Translations under genes and position numbers: made by a program
From: Sulfurimonas sp.
GTDB taxonomy: Bacteria > Campylobacterota > Campylobacteria > Campylobacterales > Sulfurimonadaceae
NCBI GenBank assembly: GCA_030654155.1
Contig: JAURYA010000049.1
Location: 1 to 42,270 of the forward strand
Length of the DNA: 42,270 nt
Direction: 5' to 3'
The notes under the pieces: generated by a model
What the model was told of the DNA's origin: nothing
What the model saw: only the letters and a program-made list of their open reading frames with translations
The model's database searches: none
In this document: piece after piece, positions 9,152-18,710 of the stretch
Layout: every line of letters begins with the position of its first letter
Numbering within the stretch: the first letter of the stretch is position 1

Positions 9152-10735
9152 ATGAAACTTATAAAAACAACAATGTGTACAACGCTTTTAACACTCCTTT
9201 TGTCAAGCAGTGCTTTGGCTGACTGTTCTTATGAACTATTTAGTATTAGTTCTACAAAAAACACTAAAATAATAGATTTCATAGAACAGCTTAGTGATGA
9301 GTGTGGTTTTAGTATTATTGTTACTGATCCCAATGCTCAAAAGTTTTTAGATTCTAATTTAAATAAAACAAATCTAAACAACTTAACGATAGATGAGGTT
9401 TTCAATATTGTACTAAAAGAGAATAACCTTGCATATACTCTTGAAAATAATATTTTAAAAATTTCATATCTTGATACTAAGATGTTTAATATTGACTATA
9501 TTCTTTCACAAAGAAAGAGTGAATCAAAAACGAACATAACACTCTCATCAGAGGGTGCCGGTCTTGCTTCTACAACTGGAATTACTACAAGTACTAAGAC
9601 TGAAGAAAAAGGCGGGGGTGCAGCGGGCAAATCTGGTATGAAGATTGATAGCACGGATGAAGTGCAATTTTGGAATCAACTGGATTTAGAGCTTCGAGAA
9701 GTTTTAAATAGGCCGCAAGATGTATATGTGGCACAGGCTCCTATTATAAATAAAAATGCGGGGATTATAACAGTTACTGCAACTGTTAAGCAGATGGAGA
9801 GATTGGAAAAATATCTTAAGAAACTTCAAGATAAAGTGCAGCTTCAGGTTTTAATAGATGTTCAGCTTTTATCTGTAACTCTGAGTAAAGGCAAGACTAC
9901 TGGTATTGACTGGTCGCAATTGTACAAACTTCAGGATATTGATGTCAGTATTGACAAACTGTTCCATAAAAACATATCAGAATTTGAAGATAATAAAATA
10001 ACAACAGCAATTGCCGGTGGTGGCGCTAGTGAAAACTCTCATCTTATAAAAATAAGTGCGAGCGGAAACTTAAATGAAGTTATAAAGTTTCTTAAAACTC
10101 AAGGTGATGTTACCTCTATCTCCAATCCAAAAGTTTTAACACTAAATAATCAAGCAGCACTTATAACTGCCGGTACAGAATATTTTTACAAAATAACAAG
10201 CACAGAAACGCTATCCGGTGCAACAAGCGGGACACAGAGCACGAGCGAAGATGTTCAATCAGTTTTTGCCGGCGTTCTGCTAGATATCACACCGGAGATT
10301 TCTGACGACAATACTATAACATTGAAGATAAACCCTTCTCTATCTGAAACAGCAAGCAGTACGTTTATTGCTGACAGTGCAGAAGACAGAACAATGCCAC
10401 CAGACCTTCGCCGTCGTCAACTCTCATCAGTTGTAACCGTGAAAGATGGAAATCGTATTATTTTAGGCGGTTTAATTAACACAAGCAACATTGTTAACAT
10501 AAATAAGCTTCCTATTTTAGGTGATATTCCTATATTGAATTACCTATTCAAATATGAGGATAGACAAAAAATTACTCAAGAACTTGTTATTGTAATTCAA
10601 CCGCGCATTATTGCTAAGGACAAAAAAGATTTATCTCTAGCGGACTTAGGCTATCAAGGTCTTTCTGAAAAAGTTTTGCTAAACGCTAAAGATGCGATTA
10701 CATCTACTGAAGATCTAGCAAAAGAGGAAAATTGA
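9152..10735 (+). CDS. Secretin (MshL/PilQ/CtsD-like)
   Basis: STN-like N-terminal domain, secretin C-terminal signature ..LDITPEISDDNTITLKINPSLSE..RRRQLSSVVTVKDGNRIILGGLI..LPILGDIPILNYLF. Confidence 0.9.
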   Translation: MKLIKTTMCTTLLTLLLSSSALADCSYELFSISSTKNTKIIDFIEQLSDECGFSIIVTDPNAQKFLDSNLNKTNLNNLTIDEVFNIVLKENNLAYTLENNILKISYLDTKMFNIDYILSQRKSESKTNITLSSEGAGLASTTGITTSTKTEEKGGGAAGKSGMKIDSTDEVQFWNQLDLELREVLNRPQDVYVAQAPIINKNAGIITVTATVKQMERLEKYLKKLQDKVQLQVLIDVQLLSVTLSKGKTTGIDWSQLYKLQDIDVSIDKLFHKNISEFEDNKITTAIAGGGASENSHLIKISASGNLNEVIKFLKTQGDVTSISNPKVLTLNNQAALITAGTEYFYKITSTETLSGATSGTQSTSEDVQSVFAGVLLDITPEISDDNTITLKINPSLSETASSTFIADSAEDRTMPPDLRRRQLSSVVTVKDGNRIILGGLINTSNIVNINKLPILGDIPILNYLFKYEDRQKITQELVIVIQPRIIAKDKKDLSLADLGYQGLSEKVLLNAKDAITSTEDLAKEEN

Positions 10736-11547
10736 AGCCAAGTATCTATGAAAACTCTAGGGATGTTTTTTTAGATACGGTTAACGCTAAAGATTACATC
10801 CAGCTTGAAAGAGTATCGACTATTTACCAATCTCTCAAAGACTCTATAGAAAAACCACTAAAAATGGTTCTTCTGTATGGCAAACCAGGAACTGGCAAAA
10901 GTATGTTTTTATCGAAACTTCACCATAACCTTATCTCTTCTCAAAAGGTATGTCTCTATAAAACTCCTATTTTAGACGAGAATGAATTTTTCAAAATACT
11001 TGCACAAGATTTGTATGGAATAAGTTATGAAGGTGAGCTAAATTTTACACAATTTATAAAAGTTGTAGAAAATAAAGAACTTCTTGGAACGACTATTCCA
11101 TTAATATTGCTGGATGAAGCACAGCTCTACTCAACACCTATGATGGAAAAAATCAGACTTTTGTCGGATACAAGAAAAGTAAAGTTTGTAATTGCTCTTC
11201 ATAAAACAGAAAAAGAGGACATTATTGCAAAAGAGCACTTTCAAACTAGGATTTGGGAGAGCATCAGACTTGAAAATGCCTCAACTTCAGAACTAAAAAT
11301 ATATATTCAAAAAAAACTTATGAAGGTAAACTGCATAGATACGGCAAGTATGTTTACACAAAAGTCAATAAATTTAGTTCATAAACTAACAGACGGAAAT
11401 TACAGAGATGTAAACAAACTAGTATATACGCTATTTGATATATATGTATATTATGCGAACAACAATCCAAATAAAATAAATACAAGCGAAATCTCAACTA
11501 AATTTATAGAGATGTCTGCTATTCATACAGGGCTAATTGATGCTTAA
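10732..11547 (+). CDS. ExeA/MshM-like AAA ATPase (CtsP-like), TTG start
   Basis: Walker A LYGKPGTGKS, Walker B PLILLDEAQL; start overlaps secretin stop. Confidence 0.8.
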   Translation: MKPSIYENSRDVFLDTVNAKDYIQLERVSTIYQSLKDSIEKPLKMVLLYGKPGTGKSMFLSKLHHNLISSQKVCLYKTPILDENEFFKILAQDLYGISYEGELNFTQFIKVVENKELLGTTIPLILLDEAQLYSTPMMEKIRLLSDTRKVKFVIALHKTEKEDIIAKEHFQTRIWESIRLENASTSELKIYIQKKLMKVNCIDTASMFTQKSINLVHKLTDGNYRDVNKLVYTLFDIYVYYANNNPNKINTSEISTKFIEMSAIHTGLIDA

Positions 11548-12397
11548 TGTTAACGATCTAGAAGCTAGACATAAAAAATATAAGATAAAATCTTATGCGC
11601 CATATTTTGTAATATTTGCTTCTGTAACGGTTGCCATTGTCTCTATAACTTCTTTTATTTTATATAACTCTAAAATAGAAATAGATATTGAAAAAGAAGA
11701 ACAAAATCTGCCGGTTATTGTGCAAAAAATTGAAGTGACATCTGCAACTAAAGAAAAAAATGAAACACTGCAAGAAGTAGAACAAAAAACAGTACAAGAA
11801 GCAGCAGTAGAACCGGTTGCAGCTAAAGAAGATATAAAGGCTGAACAAAAACAAGAAAAAGTTTCACTCTTTCCTTCATTGGATTTTATGGGGAAAATCG
11901 GCTCAAACAATCAAGTTTATTATACAAAGGAAACTATTAGCACTGCTCAAAAGGTACCCAAAGAAATAACCATTGATATAAAACAAGAAGAAAAAAAGCA
12001 AGAAGAAAAAATAGTGCCGAAAAAAGTAGAAAAGATTGAAGAAGTTGCCATAAATATTGATAAAAAGACCCCTATTAATATAGCTAGAAAAGATGAACAA
12101 GAAGATCTTTCACATGTTATAAAAAGATTTAATGTAAACCATAACCCAGCATTAAGTCTATTTATCGCAAAAAAATATTATCAATTAGGCAGCTATGAGC
12201 AGGCTTATAATTATGCACTAATGACTAATGAAATAAATAGCAACATAGAAGAGAGTTGGATAATATTTTCTAAGTCATTAGTCAAAATGGACAAGAAAGA
12301 CAAAGCAGTTGAGACGCTAAAAAAATACATTTCCCACTCAAGTTCTTCACAAGCTAAACAGCTATTAGATGAAATCTTATCAGGAAAATTCAAATGA
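11537..12397 (+). CDS. MshN-like TPR membrane protein
   Basis: N-terminal TM YFVIFASVTVAIVSITSFILY, K/E-rich linker, C-terminal TPR-like helices. Confidence 0.6.
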   Translation: MMLNVNDLEARHKKYKIKSYAPYFVIFASVTVAIVSITSFILYNSKIEIDIEKEEQNLPVIVQKIEVTSATKEKNETLQEVEQKTVQEAAVEPVAAKEDIKAEQKQEKVSLFPSLDFMGKIGSNNQVYYTKETISTAQKVPKEITIDIKQEEKKQEEKIVPKKVEKIEEVAINIDKKTPINIARKDEQEDLSHVIKRFNVNHNPALSLFIAKKYYQLGSYEQAYNYALMTNEINSNIEESWIIFSKSLVKMDKKDKAVETLKKYISHSSSSQAKQLLDEILSGKFK

Positions 12398-12936
12398 AGA
12401 TAGCACTAATAATACTAATATCAATAAACTTGTACGCTAGTATAAAACAAGATATGCTTAACCTTTACCAAGGCAAAAAGTACGAGGAAGTTTGCAATAT
12501 TGGTTTTAATAATTTTGAAAACTATAGAAATGATGAAGAGTATGTATCACTTTATGCATTTGCATGTCTTAATGCGGACTATATAGACCGCTTATCAGTA
12601 CCAACTATCATGCTTAAGCTTGCAAAAGAATCACGCTCAAATGCTGCATATTTTTCCATTATACTTATGCAAAAAAAACTTCTATACCATGCACTCTTGG
12701 ACAACTATGATGTATCTTCTCTAAATTTACCGACTACAGATTATGTTTTATCTAAAGTTTTTGATCTATACACTAAAATGAAAAATAATGAACAAAAAGA
12801 GTTTTATATTTTTGAAGATGAAAGTGACAAACAATTAAAATATAAACTTTATATTTTAAAAGATGGTAAAATAGATAAAATGGTTATTGAAGAGTTTCAT
12901 AATTCGATTAGTATTAAAAAACATATTTATTGGTAG
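12394..12936 (+). CDS. Uncharacterised secreted/periplasmic protein within the pilus-assembly operon
   Basis: Signal-peptide-like MKIALIILISINLYA; overlaps flanking gene; no recognised domain. Confidence 0.7.
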   Translation: MKIALIILISINLYASIKQDMLNLYQGKKYEEVCNIGFNNFENYRNDEEYVSLYAFACLNADYIDRLSVPTIMLKLAKESRSNAAYFSIILMQKKLLYHALLDNYDVSSLNLPTTDYVLSKVFDLYTKMKNNEQKEFYIFEDESDKQLKYKLYILKDGKIDKMVIEEFHNSISIKKHIYW

Positions 12937-12944
12937 GAGGCATT

Positions 12945-14678
12945 ATGGATAGAATTACATCTGATTTATTAGCAAATGGCTCCATAATGAAGAGTCAGGT
13001 CGATAGGCTGATTGCCAAAGGCCTTGACAGTAACTTGATTCTTAGGGACATTACCATATCTGGATTTATGACAATGGATAGGCTTGTACGCTTCATTGTT
13101 GACAAAATACAAAGCGGTGAGTATGACCTCTCAATTATTGATGACTACGATTACATTCAAGAAAAAGATATTCTAGTTAAATTGGCTCAAAAACAAAATG
13201 TCCAATTTCTTGATTTAGATTCAATAGATATGGATTATAAACTTACTGAAAAAATATCACTTGCCCAACTTAAAAAATATAATGCTTTTCCAATTTTAGA
13301 AGATGAGCTGAGTATTACAATTGCTTTTTGCGACCCTCTTAATATTGAAGCGCAGGAGTCAATACAGAGACTTTTTCCAAAAAAACCGATTAAAATAGCG
13401 GTAGCAACTAAAAAGCAGATTGAATCATATCTTTTTAAAATAGAATTAAAAGATAGTATAAAGGGATTGGTAAAAAAAATAAGAGATGAGTTAAATTCTA
13501 TTAACTCCATAGAAGAGCAGCAAGAAGCCTCTTCTATCCTTCTTTTGATTGATGTTATCTTAAATGCATGTATTAAAAATCGCGCAAGTGACGTGCATAT
13601 TGAGCCGACAGAAAAGAATTGTGTAGTCAGAACTCGTATTGACGGAAAATTAATAGAAATATTTATTTTTGAAAAGGATATCTACCCTCCTCTTGCTTCT
13701 AGACTTAAACTACTTGCAAACCTTGATATCGCGGAGAAAAGAAAACCGCAAGATGGGCGTTTTTCAACGATGGTCAGCTCCAGAGAGTATGACTTCCGTA
13801 TATCTACGCTTCCAATTTTATATGGTGAATCTATCGTTATGAGGGTGCTTGACAAACAAAAAGCCCTTGTTAGGCTTGAAGATGCCGGAATGGACAGTGT
13901 TAGCTATCAAAAATTTTTAAAAGCATTGCAAACGCCTTATGGTATTATACTTGTAACCGGTCCAACGGGAAGCGGTAAGACTACAACTTTATATGGTGCT
14001 TTAAATGAACTTAGAAATGTTGAAGATAAAGTTATTACGGTTGAAGACCCGGTAGAGTATAGAATGAACCTTATCCAACAAGTCCAAGTTAATCCAAAAG
14101 TTGGTCTTACTTTTGCTGCAGCTCTTCGCTCAATACTAAGACAAGATCCTGATAAGATAATGATTGGTGAGATTCGTGATTCTGAAACATTAGAAATTGC
14201 GGTAAAAGCCGCACTTACAGGTCACTTAGTAATTTCCACACTGCATACAAACGACTCCATAAGTGCAGTTACTCGTATGGTTGACATGGGTATTGCCCCA
14301 TATCTTATCAGTGGCTCTCTTGTTGCAATACAGGCTCAAAGACTTGTAAGGAAAATTTGCCCAACCTGCAAAACGGAAGAAAAAGTTTCAGTATCATCAC
14401 TTGAGGAACTCAAACATTTAGTTCCAGCAGATAGTAAATTTTACATTGGAAAAGGTTGTAAAGAGTGCAATGAAACTGGCTATTTTGGCAGGGAAATGAT
14501 TTGTGAAGTTTTAGTTGTAAACGAAAAAATATCATCTCTTATTGCAAAAAATGCGTCGGTAGAGTTAATACATGCTCAAGCGTTAGAGGATGGATTTGTC
14601 GGGATATTTGAAAACGGTATCAACAAAGCTCTTGCTGGTGTTACAAGTTTAGAAGAAATTTTAAGGGTGGCAAAATAA
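12945..14678 (+). CDS. GspE/PilB/MshE-family assembly ATPase (CtsE-like)
   Basis: Walker A GPTGSGKTTTLYGAL, Asp box, His box HLVISTLHTND, tetracysteine CPTCK..CKECNETGYFGR; RBS taggagg before ATG 12945. Confidence 0.95.
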   Translation: MDRITSDLLANGSIMKSQVDRLIAKGLDSNLILRDITISGFMTMDRLVRFIVDKIQSGEYDLSIIDDYDYIQEKDILVKLAQKQNVQFLDLDSIDMDYKLTEKISLAQLKKYNAFPILEDELSITIAFCDPLNIEAQESIQRLFPKKPIKIAVATKKQIESYLFKIELKDSIKGLVKKIRDELNSINSIEEQQEASSILLLIDVILNACIKNRASDVHIEPTEKNCVVRTRIDGKLIEIFIFEKDIYPPLASRLKLLANLDIAEKRKPQDGRFSTMVSSREYDFRISTLPILYGESIVMRVLDKQKALVRLEDAGMDSVSYQKFLKALQTPYGIILVTGPTGSGKTTTLYGALNELRNVEDKVITVEDPVEYRMNLIQQVQVNPKVGLTFAAALRSILRQDPDKIMIGEIRDSETLEIAVKAALTGHLVISTLHTNDSISAVTRMVDMGIAPYLISGSLVAIQAQRLVRKICPTCKTEEKVSVSSLEELKHLVPADSKFYIGKGCKECNETGYFGREMICEVLVVNEKISSLIAKNASVELIHAQALEDGFVGIFENGINKALAGVTSLEEILRVAK

Positions 14679-15922
14679 TGAAATACTTTGTAGCGACTAT
14701 ACTTACAAAAGGTAAAAAAGAACAGATTGGGATGTATGCTGAAGATAGAAAGCAGGCTAATGAGCTTACAAAACTAAAGCACGCTGGAATTATAATTAAA
14801 ATTTCAGAAGAACAAGAGCCTATGGAAGCCCAATTTAAGAGATTTAAAACAAATTTACTAAGCAATGTTAAAAAAAGAAAAATAAGACCTGATGCATTAA
14901 TTGCATCTGTTAGACAATTAGCAGTTATGACAAATGCAGGTATATCAATTTACGATTCATTGAGTGAAATTGCAAAATCAACAACTGATGAAAATTTAAA
15001 ACTTGTTTTTAGCAAACTAGCAGAAGATATTAACTCTGGACATTCACTTTCTAAATCTATGGAAAATTTTCGTTTTGAGCTTGGCAATTTAGCCATTGCG
15101 ATGGTTCAACTTGGCGAAAAAACGGGTAATCTAGACGATGCACTCTATTCACTTGCGGATATGCTTGAAGAGATTCGTGCAAACTTTGTTAAATTTAAAA
15201 AAGCCATGGCATATCCAAGAAACGTTATGATTGCAATGGCAATAGCTTTTACAATTCTAATATCTTATGTTGTTCCTGAGTTTAAGTCTATTTTTGAAGA
15301 GCTTAATGCTAAATTACCTCTGCCTACGCTGATTTTGCTAAAACTTGAACATCTATTTAACAACTACGGATTATACGTATTGGCTGTTTTAGTTGTCTCT
15401 TTTACAATCTTTAAGTACTTAATAAATAACTACAAGGAGATCAGATATGGCTGGCATGAAGTCTTGCTAAAAACATATCTTATTAAAAATATTATTATGT
15501 TTGCAACACTTAGCCGTTTTACTCTTGTATTTTCAGAACTAATTCGTGCGGGTATTCCAATCGCCGAAGCACTCGACACTTCAATATCTATGATTGACAG
15601 TCTTCCCCTAAAAGCTAAACTTTCATCAGTTAGATTTGCTGTTGAAAAAGGCTCCTCTTTGCATGAAGGGTTAGCGGATACAAAATTATTTGAAAATATG
15701 ATTATTCAAATGGTTAGCGCTGGGGAGGATAGTGGTACTTTGGACGCTATGATAAGCAAAGTAGCGCAGTACTATAAAATGAGATTTGATGCAATTATTG
15801 ACGGTCTATCAGAAGCAATTGAGCCAATTATGTTGCTAATACTGGCGAGCATGATTCTCCTTCTTGCTCTTGGTATTTTCTTGCCGATGTGGGACATGGG
15901 TAACGCAGTCCAAGGAAGATGA
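14678..15922 (+). CDS. GspF/PilC/MshG-family inner membrane platform protein (CtsF-like)
   Basis: RQLAVMTNAGISIYDSL..; ..ELIRAGIPIAEALD; T2SSF repeats and three TMs. Confidence 0.93.
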   Translation: MKYFVATILTKGKKEQIGMYAEDRKQANELTKLKHAGIIIKISEEQEPMEAQFKRFKTNLLSNVKKRKIRPDALIASVRQLAVMTNAGISIYDSLSEIAKSTTDENLKLVFSKLAEDINSGHSLSKSMENFRFELGNLAIAMVQLGEKTGNLDDALYSLADMLEEIRANFVKFKKAMAYPRNVMIAMAIAFTILISYVVPEFKSIFEELNAKLPLPTLILLKLEHLFNNYGLYVLAVLVVSFTIFKYLINNYKEIRYGWHEVLLKTYLIKNIIMFATLSRFTLVFSELIRAGIPIAEALDTSISMIDSLPLKAKLSSVRFAVEKGSSLHEGLADTKLFENMIIQMVSAGEDSGTLDAMISKVAQYYKMRFDAIIDGLSEAIEPIMLLILASMILLLALGIFLPMWDMGNAVQGR

Positions 15923-15933
15923 TAGATAAAGAA

Positions 15934-15957
15934 AGATATAGGAACTATCCTATATCT
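15934..15957. terminator. Intergenic hairpin, candidate bidirectional terminator between convergent genes
   Basis: agatatagga-acta-tcctatatct: perfect 10-bp stem, 4-nt loop, between gspF-like and yebC stops. Confidence 0.6.
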
Positions 15958-15970
15958 AATCTAAATCTTA

Positions 15971-16681
15971 TCATGCTATATTTGTAAATACTTTTTGCAC
16001 ATCCTCATCGTCTTCAAGTTTATCTAAAATTTTATCTATATCTGCTTGCTGTTGCTCTGTGAGTGATATTGGAGAGGTTGCCATTCTCTCAAGAACTGCT
16101 TTTGTAATCTCTATACCCATATTCTCTAACGCACTGTTTATTGCGCCAAAACTTTTATAGTCAGCCGTTACGATAACAACACCATCCTCTGCTTCTATCT
16201 CTTCTAATCCTGCATCAATTAACTCTAACTCTAGCTCTTCTAAATCAACACCGTCTTTTAGAGGAAATTCAAAGAGTGCTTTTTTATCAAACATAAACTC
16301 TAGAGATCCTTTTATAAGCATCTCTCCTCCATGTTTTGTAAGTATATTTTTAACATTAGCAACAGTTCTAGTATTGTTGTCAGTCATACACTCTATAAAA
16401 AGTTGTACGCCGTGTGGAGCTTTTCCCTCAAAACTAACCTCAAGCATACTTGCCGTATCTTTCGATGTAGCTCTTTTAATAGCTGCTTCTATATTGTCTT
16501 TTGGCATATTTTCAGATTTAGCATTAATAATTGCCGTACGAAGCCTTGCATTCATATCAGGATCGATTCCACCCTCTTTTGCAGCCATTGTAATTATTTT
16601 TCCTAATTTAGGAAATAATTTTGACATTGCTCCCCATCTTTTTAATTTTGATGCTTTTCTATACTCAAAGGCTCTTCCCAT
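15971..16681 (-). CDS. YebC/PmpR family transcriptional/translation regulator
   Basis: MGRAFEYRKASKLKRWGAMSKLFPKLGKIITMAAKEGG..; GAVEIEAE-like central region. Confidence 0.95.
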   Translation of the reverse strand: MGRAFEYRKASKLKRWGAMSKLFPKLGKIITMAAKEGGIDPDMNARLRTAIINAKSENMPKDNIEAAIKRATSKDTASMLEVSFEGKAPHGVQLFIECMTDNNTRTVANVKNILTKHGGEMLIKGSLEFMFDKKALFEFPLKDGVDLEELELELIDAGLEEIEAEDGVVIVTADYKSFGAINSALENMGIEITKAVLERMATSPISLTEQQQADIDKILDKLEDDEDVQKVFTNIA

Positions 16682-16746
16682 AAACTTTTCCTTACCTATT
16701 TTTTATATGCTATTTTATATTTACACTCATTTTAAAATCAAAAATG

Positions 16747-16752
16747 TATAAT
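16747..16752 (+). promoter_or_regulatory. Candidate -10 element (TATAAT) upstream of frameshifted ORF
   Basis: Exact TATAAT 28 nt before ATG 16781, AT-rich divergent intergenic region. Confidence 0.4.
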
Positions 16753-16780
16753 AGCATATTAGAATATAGTAGGGATTTAA

Positions 16781-17271
16781 ATGCTGTCAAATTTTAAAAT
16801 TAAAAATCATTTTTTTAGTGCTTTTCGTGAATTATTTGTTCATCATCATGGCTCTTTGGAGTTCCGTGCAAAAATTTTGCACTTATTATTTCTGCAAATG
16901 AAGATGTAAAACCAGAGTCTTATGAAATTGTAAAAGATATTGGCATGGAAATTTATAAAAATGATGAAGATAGAGCAAACTTACTAATGCTCTCTACAAA
17001 AGAACTTGTTAAAAAGGTAAAAGAGGATAATGGTCTTGACATAGACAAACTTGTTGCAAACATTCAAAAAGAGCTAAGAATAACACCGAGATATGCTAAA
17101 AAAATAGATGTTGACCTACTAAGACCACTACTAAATCTCTCGCATGACCAAGACACTATTTCTTATCAAGAGAACATTATAGAATTTTTAAATGCTGTAA
17201 AAGAAGAGACTCTTCATGACAAAAAATCACAAATTGCCAAAGATGAAGAGAATATAGAGTCTAAATATTAA
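16781..17271 (+). pseudogene. Hypothetical helical protein split by a single-base frameshift at the A5T4 run near 16870-16878
   Basis: ATG 16781 frame gives MLSNFKIKNHFFSAFRELFVHHHGSLEFRAKI then terminates at 16907; the -1 frame continues ALIISANEDVKPESYEIVKDIGMEIYKNDED.. to 17271. Confidence 0.65.
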
Positions 17272-18028
17272 ATTTCTCTTTATCAAAGAAACTCTCTACA
17301 GATATATTTTTAAATGCTGAATTTAGGCTGGTAAAAAGTGACGGAAACTCTTTTTCCATATTTTTCAACATCTCTTTTGTGCGTGCTCTTGCATGTGGCA
17401 TTTTCACGTCAAATCGCATCGACGGACATGCTTCATCGCCTATTGTTGGCATATTATTATCAACCGCACATGCGGCCAATTGACGCTCCCTCATCTGAAT
17501 TAGCGGGCGAATCACAATCAAACCATTTTCGGCTCTGTATTTTGGAGCAAGTGAACGCATCTGTCCATTGTAGATAAAGTTCATAAAAAAACTCTCTGCT
17601 GCGTCATCCATATGGTGGCCGAGTGCTACTTTGTTACAGCCATGTTTTTCAGCTGCACTGTAAAGAGAACCCCTTCTCATTCTAGAGAAAAAGCTGCAAA
17701 ATGATGAATTTTTTCTTATTTTCTCACCGGCTAAATCATAAATTTGCGTGTCATGAATAGCATGCTCAATATCGTACTCCCTGCAGTGTGCAATAAGTTT
17801 ATCAAAATTTTCACCCATGCCATACGAAACAGTTACGGCAATAAACTCGAATTTAAAAGGAGCACGGCGTTGCTGTTCACGCAGTGCATGAACCATTGTC
17901 AGTGAATCTTTGCCGCCGCTAAGCCCGACAAGAATCTTATCACCCTCTTCTATTAAGTTAAACTCGGCATTTGTTTTGCCGAGTTTACTCATAATTTTTT
18001 TAGAAAGTTCAATCTGCAAGTTTTTCAA
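17261..18028 (-). CDS. PP-loop tRNA thiolation family (TtcA-like)
   Basis: PP-loop VGLSGGKDSLTM; ALGHHMDDAAESF; CSFFSRMRRGSLY. Confidence 0.8.
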   Translation of the reverse strand: MKNLQIELSKKIMSKLGKTNAEFNLIEEGDKILVGLSGGKDSLTMVHALREQQRRAPFKFEFIAVTVSYGMGENFDKLIAHCREYDIEHAIHDTQIYDLAGEKIRKNSSFCSFFSRMRRGSLYSAAEKHGCNKVALGHHMDDAAESFFMNFIYNGQMRSLAPKYRAENGLIVIRPLIQMRERQLAACAVDNNMPTIGDEACPSMRFDVKMPHARARTKEMLKNMEKEFPSLFTSLNSAFKNISVESFFDKEKFNI

Positions 18029-18701
18029 CCATTTTCATAACAAACTCTGCGCTCTCTTTTGCACTTGTTTGTAAAAACTCATCAAAGCTAAAACTTGCAT
18101 CCATATCAGCCGCATCGCTGATTGCACGAAGAATGAAAAATGGAATTTCTAGTGCATTACAAACAACAGCAACGCTTCCACCCTCCATTTCCAGTGCATC
18201 GGCACCAAATGTAGCTCCTATCCAGTTCTTTCGCTCTTCGTTTGCTACAAACTGATCTCCTGTGGCAATAATTCCCTCTTGCACAGTTTTACCCATGCTT
18301 TTTGCCACATTTTTGCTCATCTCTATCATCTCTTTGTCTGCTTCAACAAATACTGCTCCCTCAGGAACATAACCAAACGGATGCCCAAATGCCGTGATAT
18401 CTAAATCGTGTTGAGCCAACTTGGTAGCAACAATCAAATCACCCACCTTTAAAGTCGGCGATATAGCTCCTGCAACACCTGAAAAGAGCAATTTTTTAGC
18501 TCCGAAATGTTCAATCATAGTGGTAGCCGTAAGAGTAGAAAATACTTTTCCGATTTTTGAGTAAGCAATAACCAAATCAATGCCTCTGTATGATGCTTCA
18601 TAATACTTATTTCCTGCATACTGTGTTGTTTTATATGAACCTATTTTTTCAAGTATCGGGGAGATCTCTTCTGGCATTGCTCCCATTATTGCTATTTTCA
18701 T
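18009..18701 (-). CDS. mtnN: 5'-methylthioadenosine/S-adenosylhomocysteine (aminofutalosine) nucleosidase
   Basis: MKIAIMGAMPEEISPILEKI; FSGVAGAISPTLKVGDLIVAT; DALEMEGGSVAVVC; RAISDAAD. Confidence 0.93.
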   Translation of the reverse strand: MKIAIMGAMPEEISPILEKIGSYKTTQYAGNKYYEASYRGIDLVIAYSKIGKVFSTLTATTMIEHFGAKKLLFSGVAGAISPTLKVGDLIVATKLAQHDLDITAFGHPFGYVPEGAVFVEADKEMIEMSKNVAKSMGKTVQEGIIATGDQFVANEERKNWIGATFGADALEMEGGSVAVVCNALEIPFFILRAISDAADMDASFSFDEFLQTSAKESAEFVMKMVEKLAD

Positions 18702-18710
18702 CTATTTTCC

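Noticed and set aside
11690-12065. K/E-rich repetitive stretch in the MshN-like gene
   Set aside because: Consistent with a periplasmic charged linker in TonB/MshN-like proteins; not a DNA repeat array.
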